Assembly (NCBI GenBank): GCA_008694505.1
Contig: VZDJ01000346.1
Location: 14,450,426-14,514,425, forward strand
Source of the DNA: Cyanoderma ruficeps
Lineage: Eukaryota; Chordata; Aves; Passeriformes; Timaliidae
Direction: 5' to 3'
DNA length: 64,000 nucleotides
Part shown: piece after piece, positions 11,166 to 23,324 of the stretch
How positions within the stretch are numbered: position 1 is the first letter of the stretch
Layout: every line of letters begins with the position of its first letter
Made by a program: the position numbers and the translations under genes
Notes under the pieces: generated by a model
Told to the model about the DNA's origin: nothing
Seen by the model: the letters and a program-made list of their open reading frames with translations, nothing else
Database searches by the model: none

Positions 11166-14100
11166 TTTTAGCAGAGAACATAATATGGACCATAAGTGTT
11201 TTATTCTCTGTTGTGGCCTTAATATTATAGAAATGTAGTGAACACGTAGACTTCTATATTGAAGATGGTTGGAGGAATCCCTCTCATCCTGTCTATTCCA
11301 AATCCAGCTGTAAACAGCTTTGTAACTTCCCTTCAGTTGACAGTACTTCAGATGACAGTACATCTAACAATATTCCTAAAAACTTAAAATTTTGAGAAGT
11401 GCCATAGAATGAGTTTAAAATGTTATATAGTTTTAATATGAATTAGTCATATAATATGATAATGAATTATCACGAGAAGAAACAAACATTCGAGAAATGA
11501 AAAAAAACTAAACCAGTCTTAAGCTCTATTTTCAAAGATCCCAGAACAGAACATGATACTTCTATTAGCAAGATAACACAGTTCATTTCCATTAGAAAGA
11601 TAGATTTAACAACATATTTACTCCTGTCCTGTTGAATGAGTTTTCCATTAAAATGTTTCCTCCCCTAAACATTGCATTTTTGCAAGTATGATTTCTCTGC
11701 AGTTGTCAATGAGCGTCTCAATTGCATACACAGTTCAGAACCCAGCAGAAATGCTCAAATGCAAATATTTCAGTCCAAGAAAGAAACCCCACACTCTGAG
11801 TGTTGGTATTCTTTAAGAACTATGGAAATTCATATATGGAGGAAGCAAGTTAGTAGGCTGATGTAAGTCACATGCCCATACCACATTCCTCTTGCATTTC
11901 TTTTTTTTTTTTTCCTTTTTTTCTTAAAACTACTAGGAAAAGAAAAAAGCATGACGGAAAAATAGCAGTCTAGGTCACATTTCTCATTCACTCCAGTAAA
12001 TGAATAGTCATATCCTCTTAATGTAAAACTGCCTAAAATTAGGAAGCAGCTCAAGATGCACAGAATTTCAGAGCTTATTATAGAAAGGAATATATTCCAT
12101 TTAATGAGGGGATTAAATCCTTTCATTTATTACACAATTTGAAATGAAATGCTTATGCACAACACAAGCTACCTAAAAAAGAGGAAAGGGGACAAACCAC
12201 AGAAAGACAGGACTTTTTTGAGTCTTTAATAGTGTTCTTGTTTCCATGGAAACCCTGCCGTATGCTGGATAGAATCCTCTAGGGAACTGGTGATCACATA
12301 ATGCTTCCAAATTGTTTAGCAAGAACTTGTTTTATTTTTCAAGTATAGATCTTCACTTAATACCACAGGTATATTGTCAAAGAAGGACACAGGATAAATT
12401 TCATGAAAAGAAGAGCAATACAACATGAAAGCACCCTACACAGGAGGACAAGATAATGCTTTTGGTTGACTTACACCAACTCCACTGTTTCATAATTTAA
12501 GTACATAAAAATACATTTAAGTATATTTAAAAATAAGAAATTATGTAATATATATAAAAAGCAATTCAATTTTTAAGAAGCAATAGAATATAAAACATTC
12601 CAAGTGACCCTGCAAAAAACCTCCTAAATCTATTCAAGCTGAATTGCATACAGCCATCTGACACATTTGGTATCAAGACAATCTATGCAAACACTGCAGT
12701 TTGGTTTTTTTTCAATAGAACCTCAGTGAGAATACTCTCATTCATCTGTCTGAATATTTCTGCATATACACATATGCATGTACAAAATTTTAGATTTGCT
12801 TCCTGTATGAAAAACTGTGCATCATATCGCATCATACACAGTGAACCTAAAATTTCTATCAGTGGATTTGAGTCTGAAACACAGCACATACCACATCTCC
12901 AGGCACTTACCAAGAGATGTCTGAGGCCTATGCCTTGAGACGGGGCTGTCCTGAGTTCCTTTCTTTCTTTCTTTCTTTCTTTGGGGTGCCCTACGCATCA
13001 GTCTTACTCTTAGATGACCTTTCATACTTGTCTTTATTAGCCAGCTCTGCAAAACAGTCTTTATTAAAGCTCCTTATTTTCAGATTCTGCACAAGCCTTC
13101 AGTTTGCATAGGCCTACTTTGCTTATCAAATATTTGTTCACATTAAATACTTTAAATACAATTGTTTTCAGAGTTTCTAATCTATATTTACAAAATAAAT
13201 TCCACCGAAGTTTGCAGCCTCTGGGCAGGGGCTGTTAGGAGACCTTGAAAATTATGTGTTGACTGTTTACATACCTGCTGGAAGTGTCTGTGACTTAATC
13301 AGTTCATTTATCTTCATTTGCTATTTGGGTTTGCTTTAGATTTTGATACAAAGATGAAATGGTAGTTTAACAACATGAAATCTTTGGAAGTAGCTATGAC
13401 AAATGTTACAATTAGACATGAACAGTTTATCTTCAGAACTTGTTAAATAAATAGATGACAGGGAGAGGAACAAATGTAATTTTGTCTCAGAAGTCCATAT
13501 TCTTTCCTAAATGTTCAAGTTATATGACGGACATCATTAACTTCATGAAGTTTGTTTGTTTGTTTGTAGGATCTTAATGATTATATTTATCTTCATTTTT
13601 TACGTATTTTTATAAATGTTTGAAATATTATCCACTAGCTTAAAGGTTTTACCAAACAGAGATATCAGTTTGATATCAGAGATGATCAGTGTCCAGAAAT
13701 AAATGTGTTCTCTTAGCATGCTAGTGTTGCTGATAAATTTCAAGCTATTCTTCAAGTGGATCTAATTGTTGATAGCACAGCTCTTTGCTAGCAGCTTCTT
13801 GATTTGGACCATAGATCTTTCAGACTGTTACACAAGTTTTGTATTGTACAAAAATTAAGAAAATTGTTGGATCTTTAGAAAGATGGAAGAATGAAACACT
13901 GGGGATGATGGAAAGGGAGCTGTTAGTGTAATTACTTGTACACATTTAGAAAATCTCTTAATTGGACCTTCTATGTACCACCCTAGCCAGAAAATGGCTG
14001 AAATGCAGCAGAATCTACTAAGCCTGCCAACTCCTGTGCTGCAATTGTGCAGATTACACATTAATTTATTCCTGGACTAGAGGGCTACAAAATCACTATT

Positions 14101-15114
14101 GTCTGTAAACCATTTCCAGAGTGCTGGCACAAAGCGGATAATATGCAGCATTGGAATTTATGTCTGAGAGGAAATTATTTGGCTAATAGCAAGATCATTA
14201 TAAAATCCTTGAACAAAATGGCAGGTAGTCTTACAAATAGCAGGGTAGACATGAGACAAACAAATATAATCCAAAGATACTTGAAATTAGAATGGTTGTA
14301 AGGCTATGTGCAACAGCACAAAGCAAACAGAATTAACATGCAGTGTCGGACTTAGCAATTCATGATACGTGACACATATTTCTGGCTCTTCTATGCCCAA
14401 ATGAACCTTTGGTCAAGCAATTTATCTAAGGTTCTAGTTGGTGATCAGAGGTAGTATTCATAATGGAGAAACAAGTCATGTAAACAACGATGTGCTATCA
14501 GAGACTGAAGAAGATACTGAAAAACCAAATAACCCTTTAGCTTTTCCAGTAAACAGAGCCTGGAAAAACTAAAATAATTTCCCTCACTGACCAAACTTAA
14601 AAACTATATCTGCAATCCTAAGAATTCGATTACTGCTATTGAAGAAATATTGTTTGTAAAACAATATTATCTTATGAAATTAAAACAGTTTCTTGTGTTT
14701 CTTGTGCATACTTCCAGAGTCAAGAGGGAAAAATTTGATAGAATGAATGCTTGAAGACTACATTCTGAAAGACAGATTTGTGTGCAGTTGCATATCAACC
14801 TGGATTTACATACACTTTTCCAGAGTCATCTTATGAGTTCTGTACAAGGTGGGATGGAAAATGGGACCATGGATCTAACATACAAAATTAATATAGATTT
14901 GTACTAAAAAAAATGTCAGGTAGTGGTCTTCCTAGGATTAAGTCTTTGTTTACCAAAATAGCCTATATATTACCCTTCTCAGTAGCGCAGTATCTCTGTT
15001 GTAGCATAATCTTTGAATCCCTTCATCTTGTCGACTTCCTCTGGCTTTTCTGTTTGTCTGTTTGTTTGGTTTTTTGCCTCTTACCATCACCATTTAGTTC
15101 AGTGGAACTTGGGG
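11166..15114. other. AT-rich intronic sequence, no gene seen
   Basis: There are short homopolymers such as a T run at about 11901-11932, and a GTTTGTTTGTTTGTTTG patch near 13552. A duplicated GATATCAG occurs near 13661-13680. The open frames near 11830-12126, 12683-13111 and 13855-14061 have no domain and no convincing splice sites. Nothing else is supported. Confidence 0.6.
12956..12982. repeat. (TTTC)n microsatellite
   Basis: Five to six TTTC units occur in direct succession, ending before GGGGTGCCC. Confidence 0.9.
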
Positions 15115-15700
15115 AAGTGTCTGTAAAAGTTCCTGGTGGGAAAGAACCTGGGGGCATTGGTTGGACAGTGTCTGAACATGATGTAGCAGTGAGTCCAGGG
15201 GGCAAGAAGGTCAATGACATTCTGGCCTGTGTCAGTGATGTGTGGTCAGCAGGACTAGGGCAGTGATTGTACCTCTGCACTCAGCTCTGGTGAGGCGACA
15301 CCTTGAGTCCTGTGTTAAGTTCTGGGCTCTCACTACAGTAAAGACATTGAGGTCTAGAGTGTGTCCAGAGAAGGGCTGGTGAAGGACTGGAGCACAAATC
15401 TGATGAGGAGCAGCTGAGAGAGCTGGGAGTGTTTAGTGTGGAGAAAACGAGGCTCAAGAAAGACATCGTTTTCTACAGTTGCCTGAAAGGAAGTTGTAGA
15501 GAGGTGGCTGTTGGTCTCTTCTCCCAGGTCACAAGAGATAGGACAAGAGGCAATTGTCTCAAGTTGCACTAGAGGAGGTTTAGATTGGCTATTAGGAAAA
15601 AATTCTTCATGTAAGCATTTGTCAATGTTTGGAATAAGCTTCCCAGGCAGGTGGTAGGGGGCGCAGATGGCAATGCTTCATGATACCTAGGTACTGATAG
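15115..15700 (+). mobile_element. CR1 LINE, end of ORF2 and 3' UTR
   Basis: The 5' part (about 15140-15260) matches the C-terminal ORF2 region of CR1: GGAAAGAACCTGGGGGCATT, AACATGATGTAGCAGTGAG and GGCAAGAAGGTCAATGACAT. Then come CTCTGGTGAGGCGACACC, AGTTCTGGGCTCTCACTAC, GGAGCAGCTGAGAGAGCTGG and a CAAGAGGCAATTGTCTCAAG box. It ends near a GAATAAGCTTCCCAGGCAGG region without a clear ATTCTRTG tail. It is inactive: truncated, with disrupted frames. Confidence 0.9.
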
Positions 15701-18700
15701 AAGTTTCTTTCAGGATAGGTCAGAAGGATAAATCTCTGCTCCAAACACTGTGTCAATGCACTGAGGCAAAGAAAACGATATTCTGAATTATCTCTCCTTA
15801 CCCTCGCAACACATCTATGTTACATGGAAATTTCATCTGTTCCTGTTTTTAACTGATATGTAACTGCAAGTTTTTACATAATGTCCTGGTAGCTTATGTA
15901 GTATTCAAAACATGTTAGGTAAATAATGATGCAGAAAGAACTTACAGTCAAAACTAAAGGCAATCAGCAGGAAGCTTGGCATGGCAAGAACATGAATATT
16001 CCCTTACAGAGCTGTATGATTGCTTTAAGAAGAGTCACAATTCAGAAGAAAAAGTCAGACATCATGTTTGGAACATGCTAATGCTGTTTTTAACAGAAAC
16101 AGAACACTGAAAGACCAGATAAACATAATTTAGTAAGTAGCATAGTCAGTGGATCACCTGACTAATATGGAAACTTCCAAACCCCCTGAAAAAATTAATG
16201 TGCTTCAGCAAATGCTTCAAAATATGGCAGTTATAATCTAGAAGTCCATTAATATGTTTTACAATGTAAATTCATTAAACATCACTAAACTAATTATATT
16301 TTTTTCTTGTTTTAGAAATGAGAGAAAAAAAGTTCATTGAGTTCAAGATTTTTAATATCACCTTCCTTTAAAAAATACAAAAAATCCAGAAAATGTAGAA
16401 AAAATTTGGTTAAAAAATACATTCCTGCTATGGTTCTTAGACTCTAAGATACAGGAAACTTATTTCCTTAGGTTCTTTTCTAACTTTTTAATGCTACTAG
16501 AAGAGATACTTACCTCAATGTCTGTCCAAGAAAACTATTTGCATAGTTAAACTTTGTGGAAATCTAAATTCATACACTTACGTACTACTTTGTTTAAATG
16601 TAATATGGTAGTTTAATTTCCAAATACAAATAACTAGGGGTGTAGGGAAAAATTCTTACTGACAAATCAAAATAACTTGCTTACAAATGTCTTAAGCACC
16701 TGTACTTTAAAAAAATTATGAATGGTAAGTTCACCACAGAAAAGCCATTGAAAACTATAATAAACTTTTCAGAGTGTAGAAGATCTCAGTCTTAGATGCA
16801 GTTTCTTTATTCTTGCACAAAATGAATGGTTAAATTGTCATCCTGAAATATTTGAAATTCAGTCCAAGAAACATGGAGTGTACTCTAGCCTCTTTGATAA
16901 CTGCAGTTCTTAAAATAACCGTGGGAAATTACTACGTATGTGAAAAGAAACAGCTGGTTTACCAAGGCTTTTTGGAGAAACAGAAAAGTGTGTCACTATT
17001 GGGAATGAACTGGAGAAAAATAATGTAAAAATCATTAAGATGGCTGGTGGTTTTTTTCTATTTTGCTAATGAAATAAGTATATCATGTAAACAGATGCAT
17101 CAGTAAAGGAATTTGGGAAGGACTTCGTTTTGGTTTAAATTTAAGAGAATTATCCCTAGTACAGATAAGAAAATGTCTTTTAATTGGTACCTACAGAAGT
17201 AAAAAGAACGGAATTATAGTAATCAGGTCATGTCCCACATATTTAATGAAAATATCTAATTTATTTTATCTTTCATCGGATAATCATAAGGCTGTCAGAA
17301 AGTGAAATGAAACATGCCTTACTGTGTCAACTATACATGACTGGAATATCCAGCCACTCTTACAGACAGCTCCAGATGAAACAGGATCAAAAGGGGAGGG
17401 AGGACCTTTTTCTACTGATGTATGATTGTCAGAAGGAAAATTAAGTGAAAGGAACCATGAATATGTTTACCATATGTTGAATCTATATTTTATTTTCTGA
17501 TTATAGTTGAGTACATTTCTATTTATTAAAAAAACGAAAAAACAACAAAAGAAGAAACCACAACAAAACACTGCTCAAGACTGTGATCAAATATTAAACC
17601 TGTAGCAACATGAAAAATAGTTCCCAAAAGTGCCATCAAACCATGTCTGAGTGTGAGACTTACGAGGCTGCCTTTAATTTAAGGCAAGAGTTTACAGACT
17701 CAGAATGCAAGTAATAACTTTGCAGAATGGGAGATCAAAATCTCTTTTAAGAGGTCTTTTTAAATAGCAGCAATTTTTCTACAGACACACATATAGCTGT
17801 TATATATACTTCTTTTTCTTGCACAGTTCAAGGTTACTTGAGCTGCTCCAGTTACCTGCAAAAGAGGATGATGGAGTCACCGTGCACCTGGACATAAAGA
17901 ATAACTGGACCTACTGTGACTGCCTGGAACATTTAGAAAGAGCAAATGGTTGGCAAGTCCTTTTGCTGACTTAGCTGTATTTAAAATGCAGCTTTGCAAT
18001 TAAACTAGGAAGATGACAACACCCTGGAGTTATTAATCTTATACTATGACTAATGCATAATTGCATGTTATCTGGAAAGAACTGACTTCCTTGTCAGGGA
18101 ATTAGGAAAGAGAAAAACTGTCATTATCGTACTTTGAGAATCCAGAGAGCCAGCTATTGATTATTGTGCTGTCCATTCTGCTTTCTCCCTTCAGTGAAGG
18201 AGTGCTCTTAATTCATTTGCTGTACCACTTATAGGTGATAAAACCTAGCTCAGTGAGTATCAGTCATTTTAATTTGATTTACTCAGGTGATGGAAGCCTG
18301 GTGTTTGTTAATGGTTATAAAATTTGACTTCAGTCTTTGGTGTTCCTAGTGGAAGCTGAACACTTTATAAATCCTTGGTGTATGCATAGTATCCACATGA
18401 TAAATGGATAAATGACAGAAACCCTTCGAGCTTTCATCTCCTATTAAAATAAAATTCCCCAATTTTTGCTCGTGAAGTTACAATCATTATTGTTACTAAT
18501 AAACCTCAGCTTTTTAAGTCATATACAGATAAACAAATTTACTAAATAATTTTCATCATTCTTTCAGTTTGACAGAAGTAACCACTACCTCAGCATTTTC
18601 ACTTGGTGCTCAAAGATGAAGGAGGACTGAATCTCCAAATACTCCTTTTTTCGGTATTTGTATTAAATGAAATAAGATTAAATGAAGAGTTAAACCACAG

Positions 18701-20224
18701 AATTTTTCTTATAGACGGCATACTTTACTTTTTTATTTCAGATATTTAGGCAATTGGAATTTGGCACCACACTTTTGGCCAGCCTAGAGATTTATAGATT
18801 GCAGTAAATAAACATCATATTATTCTGGGACTTTGGCCAAATTTGTCTACTGAAGCCCTTTAGTTTGTACCTTACCAAAAGTGTTTTATTCCATGGACAA
18901 TACAGAAGGATAAAAGCCTTGCCGTTCTACCTGGAATTCAACAATTAATGTTTTGGGAAAAAAACCCCGAACAAACCCAACCAACCAACCAATCAACAAG
19001 AAAACTAAAACCAAAATATTTTTTCATTAAAAATGTTGTTTAAAAACCAGAACATTATTTTAAAAGTGGGACAAGAATTAAAATAACTCTCATAGATTAA
19101 CTGGGTGAATAACTGGACACATCCAGAGACCAGAAAGAGAATGCTGTGACTGTGAGCTGTGATCCGTGAAGCACAAAAATTCTTAGCTACTCTTTGCTAA
19201 TCGGGGCCCAATACTTCAAAAGAAACCATGAATAAAGTAAAAAAAAAGTCAAGAGGAAATTAGCAAATATTACTAGTGGGCTCATGAGTTTGAAGTAAGA
19301 TAGCATTAGACAGCATTAAATTTTAGCAGTAAAATACATATGGAGTTAATTATAGAAGCTCCTTCTAATAATATTAAATACAAATTATAGAAAACCACTG
19401 CCTTTGGAAAATGGGAAGGTTTTTAAAAACTATCTGGACAATTGCCTTGAGGAAATAAATCTTGCAGTGGAATGCAGGTATGGATTCTTTAAGATCTTCT
19501 GAAATCTTTACAGTTTTCATGTTGCCCTATTGCCTTTTCAGCAAGTAACAAGAAGGTTAAAGTGTAGGAGAACTAATGTGTGTGAATTAGAGACTTCCTT
19601 GAGCTCTTTAAAGAATACTTCACACCTTTCCTCAGCCTTATCCACGGTGTGTAACAGACTGACAATATGAATTCCTTGACTGTTCTAGTGTTGTCTGGTC
19701 CTCATCCACAAACCCTCGACCAGGCCATTCTGCATCTTTGTCTTCTGAGAGGTTTGCATGTGTCCTTTGTTACACTCCAGTCATGTGAGCTGTCCTAATA
19801 ACAGCTGTCTGTTATTCCAACAATGTTGTTCTTCTGTAACTCCTGCTTGTGTCCCAGGCTGACCTGAGGCAGGTATGTTTTCACCTTGCCTTATCATTTC
19901 TGATGTCACCCATGTACCCATCATTCTGCATCCTTTGTTTATGACCCCTGTCCACCGCTACTTGACTTAAATGTAGGTCAAAATGTCTGTTTCCCATGGA
20001 TCTTAGTTTAAAATTATTTTCTTTTCAACTTGATTATGTAAGTATTGATACTGAAAAAGATCAGTTTTCTTCATGGTTCTCTAAAGAAGACAAAAATGAG
20101 GTGTCAAAAATAAAGATTTTTTTTAACTATTTGTTACACAGTTTTTACAGCTTCTAAGATGTATACAAAAATTTTAAATACACGTACTTACAATTATATC
20201 ATAAAAAAGTGTGAAATATGGGAG
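15701..20224. other. AT-rich intronic sequence, no gene seen
   Basis: A (CCAA)n-like patch sits at about 18975-18995. The stretches at 17830-17960 and 19625-19960 are somewhat less AT-rich than their surroundings, but I could not assign them to a repeat, an exon or an RNA gene. Confidence 0.6.
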
Positions 20225-20520
20225 TCTGTCTCTTCTGTCAATGTCTCAAAAGGAAACGGCCTCAAGTTGTGCCAGAGGAGGCTCACATTAGATATCAGGA
20301 AAAAAACTTCACTGAAAGAGGGGTTAGGCTTTTGGACAAATTTCCCGGGGAGGTGATGGAGTCACCATCTCAGGAAGTGTTCAAGAGGCATCTGGGTGTG
20401 GGACCTGGGGATATGGTTTAGGGGTAGTTAAGGTGGTGCTTGGTTGGTGGTTGGACTAGATAATATTGAAGGTCTCTTTCAACCTTGATGATGCTGTGAT
20501 TATATGAATTATATAATGTT
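20225..20520 (+). mobile_element. CR1 LINE 3' end with near-complete terminus
   Basis: Motifs in order: AAAAGGAAACGGCCTCAAG, GAGGCTCACATTAGATATC, CTTCACTGAAAGAGGGGTT, GGAGGTGATGGAGTCACC, GACCTGGGGATATGGTTTA, GGTTGGACTAGATAATATTG and CAACCTTGATGATGCTGTGA. The tail passes into AT-rich variants of the usual ATTCTRTG repeats. About 295 bp; 5'-truncated. Confidence 0.95.
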
Positions 20521-22520
20521 ATGATATGATATCAAACCTTCAAAATGAGAGACAAGAGGGAACTGTGATATGGAGAGGATTGGTACTAGCTGAACACCAG
20601 GAAGTTTCTTTCTCTGAACTGTAAAATACCATCCAATGTTAAAAGTATTTGGATTAGGAAGGTTAAACTGATGAAGCAACTAGTGGTAGTAAATTCTCAC
20701 AATTAAATTTTTTGACCTTCTCTCAGTTTGCCTTAACCCAGAGTTAACTTGATGATGTAGTGCAAAGAGAGCTTTTACCCATGGACAATTTAGGGCAGCT
20801 GAGATAAGGTCACCTCCACTGATTGACAGAAATTCAAAAGAAATGTCATGTGCTACAAACCTACCATCAAAGATTTCATCCTGAACAAAACTCAGAAGGC
20901 CATCATACAAGATGAATGAATTAACAAAACAGACTTTTTACCTATATGTTCATTAGTCATTTCTGTGCGAAATTAAACCTTTGCTGATGGAATCTTTCAT
21001 ACACATGTAGCAAAACTGCTACAATTTTATTATATTTAAATGCCCTTCCAGAGTCAAGATAATTTAAGACAAGTTGGTTTTAGTCTCTGAATTTGCAGAG
21101 CTGAATGAAAAGATGAATAAATTTTGTGGAATTCCAAATTTATTTTAGTAATGCAACTGAATCATCTTCAGACTTCTTCATCAGTGTACAGTTGTAAATA
21201 TTGGAACTTGAAAACAAGCGACAGTTTTGAAAACCATCCCACAAGACACCAACAGTGATGTCTTAATATTTAAATAAACCAGCAACATATCTACTAAATA
21301 TGAGAACAAGAAGATTAATTAATGCTTAAGATGAAGATTCATGTTCCTTTCGTGAATCAATCTTTAGGCTAAGAAAGATGCATCTTAGATGTAGTCTTGA
21401 AGAATGCTAAAATTTCATGCTAGAATTTTAGCAGTGAAATCTTTCACCTGCAAAAAACACAACCGGCAATCGGTTATTCTCTTGAGGAAATATTTGAAGG
21501 GCTTTAAATACTCCCCAGAAAACTAATTTGCTATGACTTCTGCCTTCCAGATGTAATTACAACTGAGTTATAAATCAGGATTTTCAAAGTGATGCCAAAA
21601 TACTGAACAATATTTTTACCATTTCCGTTTATATCCAGGTAAATTCTCATTTTAGGCAGAAACTGAAAGATATTGAAAAGTTTATCCAGCCATAATTTCA
21701 ATAATGTTAGGAAAATATACTAGTCTGTTTAGAAGCCTATGACAGCCAAAGGTTTTAGATTAAGCATCTTAATAAATTAAGTTAATGAACCTAGGATTTA
21801 CCAGTAATTGCTTTCAAAGTATCTCACATTATTTTACAAATATTATTTCTGCTAATTGATAACTATGAAGGATTTATCCAAGAATGGCATATAGAAAATT
21901 AACCTTAGAAGAACAGAAGGAAGGTAAAAGGAAACAATTAACTGCAAAAGCAGAATTTACTAGCTCAAAATGGGACTTAAGCTAGTTATACATTTAACAC
22001 CTGTCTTCTTAGAATAGTCTTAAGGGTTTCTAACAAATAAAGAAATTAGTTTTAAATCAGATGTGAAAGACTGAGTCTTTGTTGTAACTGAAAATTTTAG
22101 TATTGTGTTTTGAGGGTTAACATTTTTTTACTTTTCCAGGTTTCTTCTTCCCATTCACTCATCTTGATTGCTCAGAGTAATCTTCACCCCTTTCAGTTTC
22201 ATGTCTAATTCTCAGTTATGTTGTTCTCGGTGAAAATTTTGCACCATAAATTCAATAGCATCTGTTAACATTAACAATTAGCTCAACTTTTATGTCCTTT
22301 GTCAAGAAAAAAATTAAGAAAACAGGAGATAAAAGCAGTGTTTCAAGCTTTTCATAAATCACCCAATCGACTTCCATCTGCTTGTGTAAAAAGTCCTAAT
22401 TCCCAGCTTTAAAATGGTAGGATTTAAGATTTTGGTATTCAAGAAATTTTATTGTGTTCAGTATTACGTTATATTTCTTGAATTTAAAATCTGATCTTTC
22501 TTTTGTCTTCTTCATTGCCT
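20521..22520. other. AT-rich intronic sequence, no gene seen
   Basis: The minus-strand open frame at 20680-20910 (76 codons) looks mixed polar but has no recognisable domain. A 9-bp hairpin (GCTAAAATT / AATTTTAGC) lies at 21406-21432. The four bases 22517-22520 (GCCT) are the left copy of the LTR target duplication. Confidence 0.6.
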
Positions 22521-23324
22521 TGTCCTGGGGTGACGTTGTGATGTTGTATCCCCAGTCATCTGTTGGGTTTGTCCTGGATATTGCCCTGTGTGCCTTTGGT
22601 GTTGGGTCTGGGAGTCGGGGGAAGGGAGAGACCGTGCACTTTGTTTTCAGAAACCCTCCTCCGCCGGCTGGCCCTGGGATTCAGCAACACAAGGGGAGGG
22701 CCAGAGCGGTTTTTTGTTGTTGTTGGGTTTTGGTTTTTTTTTTGTTTTTTTTTTTTTGTGTTTTTGTGTGTGGGGGTTTGTTGTTTTTTGTTTTGTTTTT
22801 TTTTTGATTGGTAGTTAGTTAATGTGTAGTTAGCAGAGGGAGAGAAGCTTCCCCCCCCCCCCTTTTTTTTTTAATACTTTTTTTTCTTCCTTCTCTTCCT
22901 GGCTTTTTACCCCCCACCCCTCCTTGTTCCTTTCCTGTTTTCTGTTTTTTACTTTTTTTTTCGCCTTCCCCTGGAGCTGTTGAAATCTCTCTGGACTGAG
23001 GACCCGGGGGAGCGCCGTGGGCGCTTGCATCCGGAACCCACCAAGATCTGCGCAGCAACGCTTCCCAGCACCGAAGGAACAGAGACAGAGCAATCACCTA
23101 TACGAGGGACTTCTTTCCTAAATCTGTCCTGTCTCCAGAGCGGCACAAAGTTCCTATCATCGGGTATTGTTCAATTTATTGTGCCGGGGAGTGCTTTGCC
23201 TGTTTAATAAACAGGGTTCTTTCCACTTCTCTCTGAGGAGGTTTTTTTTCCCCGAACTCGTTGGGGGGAGGAGAGGGAGTGCCCCTTAGGAGGTTTCCTC
23301 CCAGATTTGCCCTAAACCATTACA
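22521..23324 (+). mobile_element. Solo LTR of an endogenous retrovirus, 804 bp, with 4-bp target duplication
   Basis: The element begins TGTCCTGGGG and ends CCATTACA, with TGT…ACA inverted termini. GCCT lies immediately on both sides (22517-22520 and 23325-23328). A polyadenylation signal AATAAA is at 23206-23211, leaving about 113 bp to the 3' end, as expected for R-U5. The middle holds long T/G, poly-C and poly-T runs (22720-22960). GC content and CpG use are well above the surrounding intron, suggesting a relatively young insertion. No coding region flanks it, so it is a solo LTR. Four-base duplications are typical of gammaretrovirus-like (class I) integrases; this class assignment is inference. 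Its sense is opposite to CSMD3. Confidence 0.88.
22720..22960. repeat. Low-complexity T/G, C and T runs inside the LTR
   Basis: A T-rich G-interrupted run at about 22725-22805 is followed by a C run near 22851-22862, a T run, and a C/T-rich segment to about 22960. Long glycine/phenylalanine/lysine-rich open frames on both strands here are products of this composition. Confidence 0.85.

Noticed and set aside
20680..20910. 76-codon minus-strand open frame with protein-like composition
   Set aside because: No recognisable family, and no acceptor/donor pair in matching frame.
22454..22818. Overlapping plus-strand open frames ending in Phe-rich runs
   Set aside because: They are generated by the T/G homopolymer tract of the solo LTR.
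22819..23207. Lys/Gly-rich open frames on both strands
   Set aside because: They lie within the LTR and follow its poly-C/poly-T composition.
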